From: JACKAN01 sp964502735
Lineage (GTDB): Bacteria > Bdellovibrionota > Bdellovibrionia > Bdellovibrionales > UBA1609
Direction of reading: 5' to 3'
Assembly (NCBI GenBank): GCA_964502735.1
Contig: CAZCYD010000003.1
Location: 60,386-124,385 of the forward strand
DNA: 64,000 nt
Shown here: piece by piece, positions 1-9,226 of the stretch
How the letters are laid out: each line of letters opens with the position of its first letter
Position numbering within the stretch: position 1 is the stretch's first letter
Notes under the pieces: generated by a model
What the model saw: the letters and a program-made list of their open reading frames with translations, nothing else
Database searches by the model: none
Told to the model about the DNA's origin: nothing
Translations under genes and position numbers: made by a program

Positions 1-508
1 GATGAGGCAGAACCCCCCACTTTTGCAAGACCCCTTCTTGATCATATTTTTTATCCTTCATAGTGTCGTACATAGAAACAAACGGCCCCACTAGCTGGGC
101 AAAGTCTTTGTCGCCACTAACAATAACAACTTCCCAATTGTGTTTTAAACCATAAGAAGTCAGGCTTCCAATAACATCATCGGCCTCAAAGCCCAACTGA
201 TCAAATCTAGGAATTCCTAACTCGTCAGTTAATGTTTTTAAGTAAGGAACTTGAAGAGCTAAGTCCTGAGGCATGTCTTCTCGGTTGGCTTTATAATCAG
301 AATACATATCAAATCTAAAAGATTTTTCTTTTCTATCAAAACAAAATGCCAAATAGTCCGGCTTGATTTCACGCAGTAATTTTACGGTCATATTTAAAAA
401 GCCATACAAAGCATTAGTGGGAAGACCCTCTTTGTTTGATAGAGGAGGAATCGCGTAATAGGCTCTAAAAAATAGGGAACTAACATCAACTAGATAAAGC
501 TTTTTCAC
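1..508 (-). CDS. polA: 5'-3' exonuclease domain, DNA polymerase I type (partial)
   Basis: The gene runs off the left edge; about 169 N-terminal residues are visible. They read as the 5' nuclease domain of DNA polymerase I, which removes RNA primers and flaps during replication and repair. Family signatures seen are the N-terminal KLYLVDVSSLFFRAYYA stretch, SDYKANRE, FEADDVIGSL and SGDKDFAQLV, the last two carrying metal-binding acidic residues. The start is a GTG at 506-508, six bases after the stop of the upstream HTH gene, so the two are probably co-transcribed. Because the rest is missing, it could be full-length PolA or a stand-alone flap nuclease; the gene symbol is therefore provisional. 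Confidence 0.85.
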   Translation of the reverse strand, partial: MKKLYLVDVSSLFFRAYYAIPPLSNKEGLPTNALYGFLNMTVKLLREIKPDYLAFCFDRKEKSFRFDMYSDYKANREDMPQDLALQVPYLKTLTDELGIPRFDQLGFEADDVIGSLTSYGLKHNWEVVIVSGDKDFAQLVGPFVSMYDTMKDKKYDQEGVLQKWGVLPH

Positions 509-514
509 TTTCGT

Positions 515-799
515 CTACTTTTCTATCTTCTCAAGATCTGACGGAGAAACTTGATCCAAGCCTTGATCCTTCATGAGGATCTCAAGTCGAGCTCTTTCTG
601 CAATTTCATGTGAACAATCCATGCTCAGCTCTTCTATTTCGGTTAGTTTATTGACGGCCTCCCAATCTGGAACCGACCTTTCTAGCTCCCATTCCAATAC
701 CAGTTTGTGACTACAGCCAATTCTCCTAGCCAAGTCATCTGGGCTCCAACTCATCTTTCTTCTCAAATTCCGAATTTTAGTTCCGTTCCAGCTCATCAT
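515..799 (-). CDS. small helix-turn-helix protein (XRE-like)
   Basis: A 94-residue protein. Residues about 8-50 (KIRNLRRKMSWSPDDLARRI and following) have the pattern of an XRE/lambda-repressor helix-turn-helix, with a conserved trailing helix. The C-terminal half is charged and has no recognised domain. It is six bases upstream of the polymerase/exonuclease gene and may be its transcriptional partner. DNA binding is inferred from the domain; the target is unknown. Confidence 0.7.
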   Translation of the reverse strand: MMSWNGTKIRNLRRKMSWSPDDLARRIGCSHKLVLEWELERSVPDWEAVNKLTEIEELSMDCSHEIAERARLEILMKDQGLDQVSPSDLEKIEK

Positions 800-958
800 A
801 AAGCTCCTTCAGAAAACTAGAGGATTCACCCCTACTGTTTTCTTTATGAGCTATTTTTCTTCTATGAGCAAGAGTCTTATCTCTACAATACTAAGACCCA
901 AAACTATGACTCATATAAAGCCATACGTGCCTTTTTGCGTCATGTTTTTATTCAAATT

Positions 959-1165
959 TCAGGGATAAACTCTGACGTTAGAAGCCTCCCAGCCAGTTCT
1001 AGTCTCAAACAAGTCAAAATAAACAACGGATCCACCACTCAAATGCCTTTTTGTTTCGGGATCCACTATGGAAGTATAGTGAAAATAAATTTGGCGACCA
1101 TCGTAGTCGCCAATAAAGCCAAATCCCTGATTGTCATTAAACCACATAACTCGACCTGAATTCAT
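959..1165 (-). CDS. cold-shock domain-like protein
   Basis: A 68-residue protein with a cold-shock (OB-fold) pattern: SGRVMWFNDNQGFGFI at the start carries an RNP1-like QGFGFI, and IYFHYT resembles RNP2. CspA-family proteins bind single-stranded nucleic acid and melt RNA structure. It is divergent from canonical CspA (the usual basic and aromatic residues are only partly kept). I chose the ATG at 1165, not the upstream one at 1204, because CAAAGGAGTT lies just ahead of it. Confidence 0.7.
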   Translation of the reverse strand: MNSGRVMWFNDNQGFGFIGDYDGRQIYFHYTSIVDPETKRHLSGGSVVYFDLFETRTGWEASNVRVYP

Positions 1166-1181
1166 CAATGAACTCCTTTGG

Positions 1182-1496
1182 TTATTGTTTATCTGAAAAA
1201 ACAAAAATTAAATCACCCTTTCCAACATAATCAAGTTGATCGCGAACTTCCCACTCCAAAAAACTTGGATCTGAAACTCGTTGCAACTTCGCTGTAATAA
1301 GCTCCATATCCACCTGTATTTTTTGAATTTTAGATTGTAACAATTTTTGATCCTGCTGAAGTCTCCAAAGGCGAAAAATGCTTCCCTCAAGAATCAAACT
1401 AAAGAACATAACCACTAGACATGCGATTAAGATTTTTCTCGGCTGGTGTAACATGTCGTGTAGCCAAGTAAACAAATTTACTAAAAGACGACTCAC
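1182..1496 (-). CDS. ftsB: FtsB/DivIC-like septum formation initiator
   Basis: A 104-residue bitopic membrane protein: a short cytoplasmic N-terminus, one transmembrane segment around residues 22-40 (ILIACLVVMFFSLILEGSIF), then a periplasmic coiled coil and a C-terminal SFLEWEVRDQLDYVGKGD motif typical of FtsB/DivIC. The family forms the FtsQ-FtsB-FtsL bridge of the divisome. It lies directly downstream of enolase, an association seen in many bacteria. Assignment rests on topology, C-terminal motif and synteny. Confidence 0.75.
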   Translation of the reverse strand: MSRLLVNLFTWLHDMLHQPRKILIACLVVMFFSLILEGSIFRLWRLQQDQKLLQSKIQKIQVDMELITAKLQRVSDPSFLEWEVRDQLDYVGKGDLIFVFSDKQ

Positions 1497-1622
1497 CCTT
1501 TCATTATACAGGAAAAATAAAAAATACTACAATAATATAATTAAATAGAGGCGACTAGACTTTAGGCTATGCCCAAATAGTCTACCAACCCACGGGCCGC
1601 CAATCCTATAAACCGCCAATAA

Positions 1623-2903
1623 TTATAATTTAAAAGCTGAATTTCCCCAATATTGGACCCGAGATCCCAAATCTTCTTCAATTCTCAAAAGCTGATTGTA
1701 TTTGGCCACTCTGTCTGTTCGACAAAGCGACCCCGTTTTGATTTGTTCACAAAACATGGCGACAGACAAATCAGCTATTACGGCGTCTTCTGTTTCTCCA
1801 CTTCTATGCGACATAACAGTAGTAAAACTATGAGCGTGAGCCATTCTTACAGCTTCAGAAGTTTCAGACAAAGTGCCTATTTGATTAACTTTTACCAATA
1901 ACGAGTTAGCCGCCTTTTTTTCAATTCCTAAAGCTATACGCTTGGGATTTGTAACGAATAGGTCATCACCTACTAACTGCAAATCATGGCCTGATAATTT
2001 TGTGAAAGCTACCCACCCCTCCCAATCATCTTCGGCAAATCCATCCTCAATACTTATTAGAGGAAATTCTTTTTTCCACTCTGTGTACACTTGACCCAGC
2101 TCATGGGAAGAGAGTTTTTGCCCTTCCCATTTGTACTTTTCTCCATCATACAATTCTGTTGAGGCCACGTCCAAGGCTAAGAAAACCTGCTCACCCAACT
2201 TATACCCTGAACTTTCAACAGCCTGTGAAAGCAACTCTAGTGCCTGGCGATTACTTTCCAATTTGGGGGCAAACCCTCCTTCATCACCTACGGCAGTGGA
2301 CAAGTTTCTTTGACTCAATATCGATTTTAGGTTCTGAAAAATTTCACTTCCTGCACGCAAGGCCTCTTTAAAGCTTGTAAACCCGGACGGTACAATCATG
2401 TACTCCTGTACATCTAAACCGTTGTTGGCATGAGCGCCCCCATTGAGAACATTCATTAATGGTACAGGTAACTTTACGGCTTTCTCCCCACCTATATGAG
2501 CGTACAAGGGTTGCTTAGCTGAAGTAGCCGACAGCTTAGCGTAGGCAAGGGAAACTCCCAGTATTGCATTCGCTCCTAAAGCAGACTTGTTCTCGGTGCC
2601 ATCCAATTCAATAATTTTTTTATCCAAAGCCAGTTGATCTCCCAACTGAACCCCCTCTAAGAGAGGAGCGATTTTGTTTTTTATATTTTCAACAGCATTA
2701 AGAACTCCCTTACCTTTAAACCTCTGACCTCCATCCCTGAGTTCATGAGCCTCATAGGCTCCTGTAGAAGCCCCCGAAGGCACTGCTGCCCGCGCGCTCA
2801 AACCCTCATCTGTGAACATCTCCACCTCTACTGTAGGGTTGCCACGACTGTCTAGAATTTCTCTGGCTTTTATTTTGCTAATTCTTGGTCTAATTTTGGA
2901 CAT
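1623..2903 (-). CDS. eno: enolase
   Basis: A 426-residue enolase, normal length, catalysing 2-phosphoglycerate to phosphoenolpyruvate plus water in glycolysis. It has the N-terminal AREILDSRGNPTVEVE, the SGASTG mobile loop near residue 45, NGGAHANNGLDVQEYM with the active-site His, the enolase signature LLVKVNQIGTLSET with the catalytic Lys, and SHRSGETEDAVIADLSVA. Cytoplasmic; also a possible RNA degradosome component in proteobacteria. Upstream of the ftsB-like gene, with a gap of about 125 bases. Confidence 0.98.
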   Translation of the reverse strand: MSKIRPRISKIKAREILDSRGNPTVEVEMFTDEGLSARAAVPSGASTGAYEAHELRDGGQRFKGKGVLNAVENIKNKIAPLLEGVQLGDQLALDKKIIELDGTENKSALGANAILGVSLAYAKLSATSAKQPLYAHIGGEKAVKLPVPLMNVLNGGAHANNGLDVQEYMIVPSGFTSFKEALRAGSEIFQNLKSILSQRNLSTAVGDEGGFAPKLESNRQALELLSQAVESSGYKLGEQVFLALDVASTELYDGEKYKWEGQKLSSHELGQVYTEWKKEFPLISIEDGFAEDDWEGWVAFTKLSGHDLQLVGDDLFVTNPKRIALGIEKKAANSLLVKVNQIGTLSETSEAVRMAHAHSFTTVMSHRSGETEDAVIADLSVAMFCEQIKTGSLCRTDRVAKYNQLLRIEEDLGSRVQYWGNSAFKL

Positions 2904-2932
2904 GCTTTAGAACTCCCATGCTGTTAACCCGT

Positions 2933-4387
2933 TTAAGCGGTCGGTAAATCTATTACAAAAGTGCTCCCGCTGGCTGTTGAACTCATCAAATTCATTTTTC
3001 CCTTGTGCCTTTTAAGTATGGCCTCTACAGCCTCACCTTCTACACTTTTGCAAAAGCCTTCTTTGTCAATCCCTGATCCTGTATCGCTAATTTCAACTTC
3101 TGCTAAGCGCCCCTTGGGACGAGTGACGACCCTCAAAGTCTTATTGGTTGCACTCTCCATAGAGTCTATACTTTTGCGAAGAACATTCACAAAGACCGAC
3201 TCCATATCTTTTCTAAATAGAGTCATCTCCTCATTATAGAAATACAGTTTGTTTATTTGTAAGTCTCGTCCACGAGAAACCCTTTTGATGGCCGCATCAA
3301 GCACCTCTGAGAGCTGAACTTGAGATTTGGTCTCTTCGACAAAAAAATCCTGATTTTCATCATCTTTTGTATTATTCAGGGCCTCTGTGATATTCTCAAA
3401 ATGTTTGTGCGTTTGATCCAATAAGGTCGGATAACTCTTTAAAATTCTTTCCCAATCCACTCGTCTCATAGCTTCTTTCACTTGTGGATTCATTCGATCT
3501 TGCCCTACCAATAAGGTGACCAGCTGCTGAGCTCGCGCCAAATAATCAGAAATCCGTGCCACTTCAGCTCTTAAAGTCGAAACCCTGTTCCTTAAACGCT
3601 CTCGTTTTCGTGGAGCCAAAGGAACTGAAACATCCTGCACCTTGGATAAACTAAACGTAGATGAACGCAAATTCTCTATTTCAACTTTAAGTTTTTCTAT
3701 TTCTTTGTGACTCTTACTCAAATCTTGAGTTCTCTCCTCCAACTCCTTTTCTCTGGCTTCAAGAGCGAGAACTAAAGACTGCATAAAATCAGGATTTATA
3801 TTGTGTCCACTTTCACTGCCTTCAAAAAAGTTGGCCTGCCGTGGATTCCAGTTCACAATGATTTTTGTCCCCATCCAAGTGACATGGGCCATTTCTTGAT
3901 TCATAAAGGTCGGCAGGGCCTCAATACAGGCTCTTAAATATTCTGTTACAAATGGAAATTCATCGTTGGATATAGGCAATTCAAAGGTTATGTGGTTCTC
4001 ATCCTTTTTTAAACTACCCACTGGGGGCGGAGGAGAAATAAAATAAGATATAAATCTCTCCGGTTGGATAAATACATCTTGGGGTTTTTGCATCATTTTT
4101 AAAACACTGTCTAGAGTTCCCCAAGAACTCAACTCAGAACAAGAGTGACCTATGAGTTGAACTATATTTTCACCAGGAAAATGAGCGCAAAATTCTTTTT
4201 CAATAAAATTTAGAAAAGACTCCACCTCTTGGGCCTTTAGCCAACAAGAGGGATCGCGCATAAACTCAGTCGGGGATTCTGCATAAGTCAAAACCCTCTC
4301 TAAATCCACGCCCCTTTTAAAAAGAAAACTCAATGCTGAGTTGGTAATTTTAGCACTAAAATACACGCCCCTTTCTATCTCTTTCAC
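2933..4387 (-). CDS. degenerate histidine-kinase-like signalling protein
   Basis: A 484-residue soluble protein with three parts: an unrecognised N-terminal region (1-225), a coiled coil (about 228-275) and a C-terminal GHKL/HATPase-like region (about 375-484). The HATPase is degenerate. The N box reads VFVNVLRKSIDSM, so the usual NA pair is KS, while the G1 box ISDTGSGI and the terminal SGSTFVIDLP are kept. I see no H-box with a phospho-acceptor His. It may be a catalytically altered kinase, a scaffold or an ATP-sensing protein. No response regulator is adjacent. It starts 29 bases beyond the enolase start on the same strand, so it lies just upstream of enolase and could be co-transcribed. 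Confidence 0.65.
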   Translation of the reverse strand: MKEIERGVYFSAKITNSALSFLFKRGVDLERVLTYAESPTEFMRDPSCWLKAQEVESFLNFIEKEFCAHFPGENIVQLIGHSCSELSSWGTLDSVLKMMQKPQDVFIQPERFISYFISPPPPVGSLKKDENHITFELPISNDEFPFVTEYLRACIEALPTFMNQEMAHVTWMGTKIIVNWNPRQANFFEGSESGHNINPDFMQSLVLALEAREKELEERTQDLSKSHKEIEKLKVEIENLRSSTFSLSKVQDVSVPLAPRKRERLRNRVSTLRAEVARISDYLARAQQLVTLLVGQDRMNPQVKEAMRRVDWERILKSYPTLLDQTHKHFENITEALNNTKDDENQDFFVEETKSQVQLSEVLDAAIKRVSRGRDLQINKLYFYNEEMTLFRKDMESVFVNVLRKSIDSMESATNKTLRVVTRPKGRLAEVEISDTGSGIDKEGFCKSVEGEAVEAILKRHKGKMNLMSSTASGSTFVIDLPTA

Positions 4388-4588
4388 TTGAGGCTTTCAA
4401 GGACGGACTTATTGATTTAGCTATCTGCTATGAGTCATTATCTGGTTTCATCAATTATAGTAGCCGCGCGTCAATGGCAGAGTCTGAAACTTTGTCCATT
4501 GAACGACCTACATTTATCATAATTCTGGCCTACCCTTATCAAGACACACTCACTTTTTGATTGGTGAATTTATTCCATCATACTTTTG

Positions 4589-5701
4589 CTAGACTGCTTT
4601 TTTTGCAGTAAATTTCGAACGCGAAAAAGGAATCCCGTTGTCTTCAATTTCACTCATAAACTGGGGGACTTCCCCTGTGGGCTCGATTTGACCCAAAAGC
4701 TTTCCTTCTTTCGTTTTTATCATTCGGCTCATGTGATAAATAGATACCACTTTATAATCTCCATCTGGAGTAAACCCTCGAACCTCATCAATACTATGAA
4801 CTTTTCTCGACCCATCTGAATACCTTGAAATTTGCACAACTAAATCTATAGCTGAAACAATTTGGTCCCTCAAAGCTCTCTCGCTCAACGATCCCCCTCC
4901 TCCCTGAGCCAATGCTTGAAGTCGTGTTAAGGCTCCTAAGGCGCTATTAGCGTGGACTGTACCTAAACATCCTTTGTGCCCCGTATTCATGGCTTGGATA
5001 AGCTCTAAAGCCTCCCCTCCCCTAACCTCGCCAACAATGATTCTGTCAGGCCTTAGTCTTAAAGCGCTCTTTAATAAATCTCTTATAGACACCTCTCCTT
5101 TACCTAACTCATCAGCTGACCGAGTTTCGAATGAAACAACGTGCTCATAATCTATGTCCAGCTCGGTGGCGTCTTCAATAACTATAACCCTTTGACCTTG
5201 AGGGATTCGGCTACACAAAACACCAAGCAAAGTGGTTTTTCCAGATCCTGTTCCTCCGCTCACTAATATGTTCTTACCCAACTTCATTGCCACATCTAAA
5301 AACTGTGCGCTATCGACGCTTAAAGCACCCCAATTGACATAGTCTTTGAATGAAATGCTAACCTTAGAAAATTTTCTTATGGCTACTGTTGTTCCATTTC
5401 TTGCACAAGGCGGAAGAACAGCATGAATGCGATATCCATTTGGCAATCGAGCATCTAGCCGGGGTTCTTCCTCGTTAATTCTTCGCCCTACGCTCTGAGC
5501 AATATTGTTAACGGCGGCCCGTAGAGAGTCTTCATCAGGAAACTCTGCCGAACTTTTGACAATTTTTCCCTTAACTTCAATCCATATATCCTTATGACCA
5601 TTAATCATAATCTCAGTCACGCTTTCATCTTCTAAATACTTGGCAATTGGATTTAGAAAGTTCTTTAGTGACTCAATAAAAACTTGAGACGTATCCGACA
5701 T
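4589..5701 (-). CDS. cpaF: CpaF/TadA-type secretion ATPase
   Basis: A 370-residue hexameric secretion/pilus ATPase of the CpaF/VirB11 branch. Walker A GGTGSGKTT is at residues 149-157; the Asp box (IEDATELD) follows near 175, Walker B LRPDRIIVGEVRGGEA near 220 and the His box TGHKGCLGTVHANS near 242. Such ATPases power Tad pilus assembly or type II/IV secretion from the cytoplasmic face. It overlaps the upstream secreted-protein gene by one base. No platform protein (TadB/TadC), prepilin or secretin gene is nearby, so its machine must be encoded elsewhere. Confidence 0.92.
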   Translation of the reverse strand: MSDTSQVFIESLKNFLNPIAKYLEDESVTEIMINGHKDIWIEVKGKIVKSSAEFPDEDSLRAAVNNIAQSVGRRINEEEPRLDARLPNGYRIHAVLPPCARNGTTVAIRKFSKVSISFKDYVNWGALSVDSAQFLDVAMKLGKNILVSGGTGSGKTTLLGVLCSRIPQGQRVIVIEDATELDIDYEHVVSFETRSADELGKGEVSIRDLLKSALRLRPDRIIVGEVRGGEALELIQAMNTGHKGCLGTVHANSALGALTRLQALAQGGGGSLSERALRDQIVSAIDLVVQISRYSDGSRKVHSIDEVRGFTPDGDYKVVSIYHMSRMIKTKEGKLLGQIEPTGEVPQFMSEIEDNGIPFSRSKFTAKKAV

Positions 5702-6189
5702 TAGCGCTCCGAAGCGGGCTGACGCTGACTTAAGCCTGATTGACTTTTTTGAGTTGGATAAACAACCAAACGTCCCTGGGATGACGTCTCAGGACTCTGA
5801 AAGGTATAGATACCCTCTTTTTGGGGGTGAATCATAAAAGTTTTTATTTTACCGAAATAAGTTGCGTGATGTTCAGAAAATGCGTCCAATACAAAACTGA
5901 CATTTTTATCTTTCTCGTTTACATTAACAATATGAACTTTGTACTGAAATCCCTCCCGAGTTCGAACCGTAGAAGGAACAAAACCTCGATCGGTATTCAA
6001 TATTACGATTTCCTGAATAGGCTCTCCACTATTTAGAATGAAATCAAAGACTCCTCCATCTGAATTTTCTTGAATTGGCCTATACTCTTGCTTGCGAACC
6101 TCTTTATTTCTTCTAGACAAATCAATTATCCATTCGGCATCACAAATACCCGGCAGAAAAATTAACAAGAGTAAAACTGGCAACCTCAT
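5701..6189 (-). CDS. secreted cupredoxin-like fold protein, partner of CpaF
   Basis: A 162-residue protein with a clear signal peptide (MRLPVLLLLIFLPGICDA, cleavage about residue 18). Residues about 70-145 have the beta-sandwich pattern of a cupredoxin-like domain (GFVPSTVRTREGFQYKVHIV, then a C-terminal GIYTF...GRLVVYP strand). I do not see a complete copper site, so the fold may be structural. It overlaps cpaF by one base, which implies coupled expression and suggests an envelope role alongside the ATPase. Function otherwise unknown. Confidence 0.65.
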   Translation of the reverse strand: MRLPVLLLLIFLPGICDAEWIIDLSRRNKEVRKQEYRPIQENSDGGVFDFILNSGEPIQEIVILNTDRGFVPSTVRTREGFQYKVHIVNVNEKDKNVSFVLDAFSEHHATYFGKIKTFMIHPQKEGIYTFQSPETSSQGRLVVYPTQKSQSGLSQRQPASER

Positions 6190-6197
6190 TTATCCTC

Positions 6198-6554
6198 CTA
6201 ATGAATGTTTTCACGAGAGTGAAAATCTGCAAATTCTTTTGCCACTTCCATTGCTAAATAGCTCAGAGTTTTTTGATCAAATTCTTTAAGTGCTTGTATC
6301 ATTTCCTCTAAGTTATGCTGTTTAGAATTTACAATTCCTATAACCTGTGCAAAATTTTCCATATACTGAGCCAGACTCTCTAACTCCTTGGTCCAATCCA
6401 TATCTAAAACTGGGTCTATAACTCCCATATTATAGAGAGCATCAAACATTAGCTGTAAATCACCTTGTAAATACACAGATAGCTCCTTTTCTTTTTGCCC
6501 ATATTCCCAAACAACACATTTCTTAGAACCAGGGAACTCGAACAAGTTCAGCAT
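6198..6554 (-). CDS. conserved hypothetical protein, first gene of the cpaF trio
   Basis: A 118-residue soluble, mostly helical and acidic protein with no recognised domain or signal peptide. It starts the three-gene run 6554 to 4589, with only eight bases before the secreted cupredoxin-like gene, so it is likely co-expressed with the CpaF ATPase. It could be a cytoplasmic regulator or adaptor of that system, but nothing in the sequence shows this. Confidence 0.6.
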   Translation of the reverse strand: MLNLFEFPGSKKCVVWEYGQKEKELSVYLQGDLQLMFDALYNMGVIDPVLDMDWTKELESLAQYMENFAQVIGIVNSKQHNLEEMIQALKEFDQKTLSYLAMEVAKEFADFHSRENIH

Positions 6555-6943
6555 ATTTTTGATCGGTATATTAAAGGAAGGCCTTTATAGATGGATAAAA
6601 AACTCTCATCATTAAATTGATAACTGGCTACCCTTAGTAGATTTACCAAGATTTAGGGAGCTAATTTTTAAATCAAACTAGACTTTTATCTTGTTCTTTA
6701 TTTTAAATTATAAGTTTTTTGAAATTGAGATAGCCTTACCTGACACATGAACCGCAGCCAATCTAGATTTTTTTACCCAATGCCCCTCGCTGTCTCCAAG
6801 TTGAGTAAAATACCCCCCAACTATTAGATTATCACCATATCTAAATTAATTTTGGTTAAAAATAAACAAGATGAAAATAGATGCTGCATCTGACAACCTA
6901 AATAATATCTTGAAAAATATCAAAAATCAGAAATACAAATTTC
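6555..6943. other. intergenic stretch, nothing recognised
   Basis: About 390 AT-rich bases upstream of the cpaF trio and downstream of phoH. I see no ORF with a ribosome binding site, no RNA gene and no strong hairpin followed by a T-run. It presumably holds the trio's promoter on the minus strand, but I could not pick one out. Confidence 0.5.
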
Positions 6944-8275
6944 TTAAAGAATATTAGCTGCCAATTCAGCTAGCTCTGATCTTTCTCCCTTGGACATAGT
7001 CACATGAGCCGCAATATTGTGGCCCTTAAAACGCTCAACAGAATAAGTTAAACCACTATTGGCTGAGTCCACATAAGGATTGTCTATCTGATAGGGATCA
7101 CCCGTTAGAACAACTTTTGTCCCAGAACCAGCTCGGGTAACAATTGTTTTAATTTCATGTGGGGTGAGATTCTGCGATTCATCAACTATCAAAAATTGAT
7201 TGGGAATGCTCCGCCCTCTGATATAAGTTAAAGGTTCAATATTGACCATACCCTGATTGATTAACTCTTGAGCTCTACCCGCAGCTTTTTTATCTGCCCC
7301 CATTAAGAATTCAATATTATCAAAAATTGGCTGCATCCAAGGATTGAGCTTTTGCTCTACATCTCCAGGCAAATAACCAATATCGCGCCCCATTGGGAAT
7401 ATCGGACGACTCACAAGCAATCTCTGAAAACGGCCTTCATCTAAAGTCTTGTACAAGCCCGCAGCAAGAGCCAACAATGTCTTTCCTGTACCGGCCTTGC
7501 CAACAAGAGAAACGAATAGAACTTCATCATTAAGTAAACAATCCAATGCAAAGCTTTGTTCAACATTTCTTGGATGTATTCCCCAAATGCTATCAGATGG
7601 ACTTATCAAAGGTACGATAGCTCCTTCTCGACCGCTGTAACGCCCTATCGCGGAATGATTCGGATTAGCTTCATCTTTCATGATGATGTACTGATTGGCT
7701 AAAAATCTTTCGCGGTCTACATCAACAAATTTCTCTTTATAAAATCTGTCTATGGTTTGCGAAGACACAACAATCTCCTTAAGGCCTGTGTGCATTTCTT
7801 CGCTTAAATAATCTTCACTCTCAGGCTCGTAGTCTTTTGCATTTACACCAAAAACATCGGCTTTAATTCGAAGATTAATGTCTTTTGTGACAAGTTCAAC
7901 TTCGGCCTCAGGAAAACTTTTAGATAAATTCATGGCCGTTGCCAAAATACGATTATCTGCTTTGAAAGCGTCCATTTCTGGAGGCATGCCTTCTACTTTA
8001 GAGTCCGTCGTCACATGAACGTAAGCCCGGCTACTTTCCAGCAAAATCCCCTTTGCAAGCTCCCCTTTGCTCCTAAGAACGTCAATGAATCGAGAAAATT
8101 GTCTGGCGTTTCGACCGTTTTCGCCCAAATCGCGTTTGAATCGATCAACCTCTTCTATTACCGAAAAGGGAATGTGAATATCGGCGTCTTTAAATTTCGT
8201 AATGGCTAGAGCGTCAAATAAAATCACATTGGTATCAATAACAATTTTTCTATTCGTGTGACTGACAAAAGCCAA
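6944..8275 (-). CDS. PhoH family protein (PIN domain plus PhoH ATPase)
   Basis: A 443-residue fusion. Residues 9-150 form a PIN-type RNase domain with conserved acidic residues (IVIDTNVILFD at 11-21, EEVDRFK at 41-47, DNRILATA at 107-114). Residues about 230-440 form the PhoH P-loop ATPase, with Walker A GKAGTGKT at 259-266 and Walker B FLIVDESQNLTPHE near 357. PIN-PhoH (PhoH2) proteins are RNA helicase/RNases. The gene stands alone between an intergenic gap and a PilZ gene on the same strand. Confidence 0.93.
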   Translation of the reverse strand: MAFVSHTNRKIVIDTNVILFDALAITKFKDADIHIPFSVIEEVDRFKRDLGENGRNARQFSRFIDVLRSKGELAKGILLESSRAYVHVTTDSKVEGMPPEMDAFKADNRILATAMNLSKSFPEAEVELVTKDINLRIKADVFGVNAKDYEPESEDYLSEEMHTGLKEIVVSSQTIDRFYKEKFVDVDRERFLANQYIIMKDEANPNHSAIGRYSGREGAIVPLISPSDSIWGIHPRNVEQSFALDCLLNDEVLFVSLVGKAGTGKTLLALAAGLYKTLDEGRFQRLLVSRPIFPMGRDIGYLPGDVEQKLNPWMQPIFDNIEFLMGADKKAAGRAQELINQGMVNIEPLTYIRGRSIPNQFLIVDESQNLTPHEIKTIVTRAGSGTKVVLTGDPYQIDNPYVDSANSGLTYSVERFKGHNIAAHVTMSKGERSELAELAANIL

Positions 8276-8445
8276 TAGGCACCTCCTGATTTTTATAGGG
8301 AGAGTTGAGCCGTCCTCACCCTACAACTACTATTCGACCCTATGACATGACAAAGGTCTATCAAATTTTTATAATGATGCTGCTAAGCGAGATTGCGACG
8401 CAATTCTAAAACTTACAAGAATTTAAAAATATAATTCTTAGATCT

Positions 8446-8970
8446 TTACTTTATATTGGAGACCATCACATCTCCATCATCTTGCTTCAAATTTGCGCTA
8501 ACAGTTTCTATAAATTTTACGAAGTGAAAAAGAGCCATTCTATTTACAGTTTCTTTCTCAAATTGAGTACCCACCCGATAAACCCCCTCATGCTCCATAT
8601 AGGCAACATGGGTGACTTTTACAATAAATGGGAAGTATGTTTTGTGATTCATGTAAACCCTCATGGCTACACTCTCTCCCTTTTCAAAGTGCCCCTGTTC
8701 GGTTTGCATATCAAAAGCCAAACCATCTTGAGAAATATCATACAAAGCCACTCTCATAAGGCCTTGACCAGGAATTATTACGTTCGCACCTATAAATTCG
8801 GTAAGTAGAGTTCGCTTAACCTGCCGCCTTTCATTTTGAATGATTTCTTTTCTTATTTCAGTGATGTCAGTCACGCTTGCATCGGTTACAAAAAAATGCT
8901 CACTTTTATCAACTGGTGATTTGTCTTTGTTCTTTGGCTTTAATTCAATGACATTGCCATATTGTTTCAT
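8446..8970 (-). CDS. PilZ domain protein, putative c-di-GMP receptor
   Basis: A 174-residue cytoplasmic protein. A charged N-terminal segment is followed by a PilZ domain with the c-di-GMP motifs RRQVKR (RxxxR) and DISQDG (D/N-x-S-x-x-G) about 25-30 residues later. PilZ proteins turn c-di-GMP levels into changes in motility, adhesion or polysaccharide export. I use the ATG at 8970 instead of 8988 because GGGGGATAAA directly precedes it. Two GGDEF proteins encoded about 6-8 kb away could supply the ligand; that link is inference. Confidence 0.82.
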   Translation of the reverse strand: MKQYGNVIELKPKNKDKSPVDKSEHFFVTDASVTDITEIRKEIIQNERRQVKRTLLTEFIGANVIIPGQGLMRVALYDISQDGLAFDMQTEQGHFEKGESVAMRVYMNHKTYFPFIVKVTHVAYMEHEGVYRVGTQFEKETVNRMALFHFVKFIETVSANLKQDDGDVMVSNIK

Positions 8971-9226
8971 TTTATCCCCCGCCCACATACAGAAAAGCTC
9001 TGTAAAGACTTATCGGCAGAAAATGTCTCAACTTTAGGCACTTGATTAACTTGATTAGCTCCTTTCTGAACTTCTTGGTGTCGTTGATTTATGGATCAAT
9101 GCGCGACAGCCGTGAATTAACCTTACCCGCCCTTTTTGCTTCTTTGAACGCCAATACATGCCCATAGCTTAAAAATGTTAAAAATCTCCCTAAATGTGCT
9201 ATATTAGAACAGGAGGAACCCCGAGT

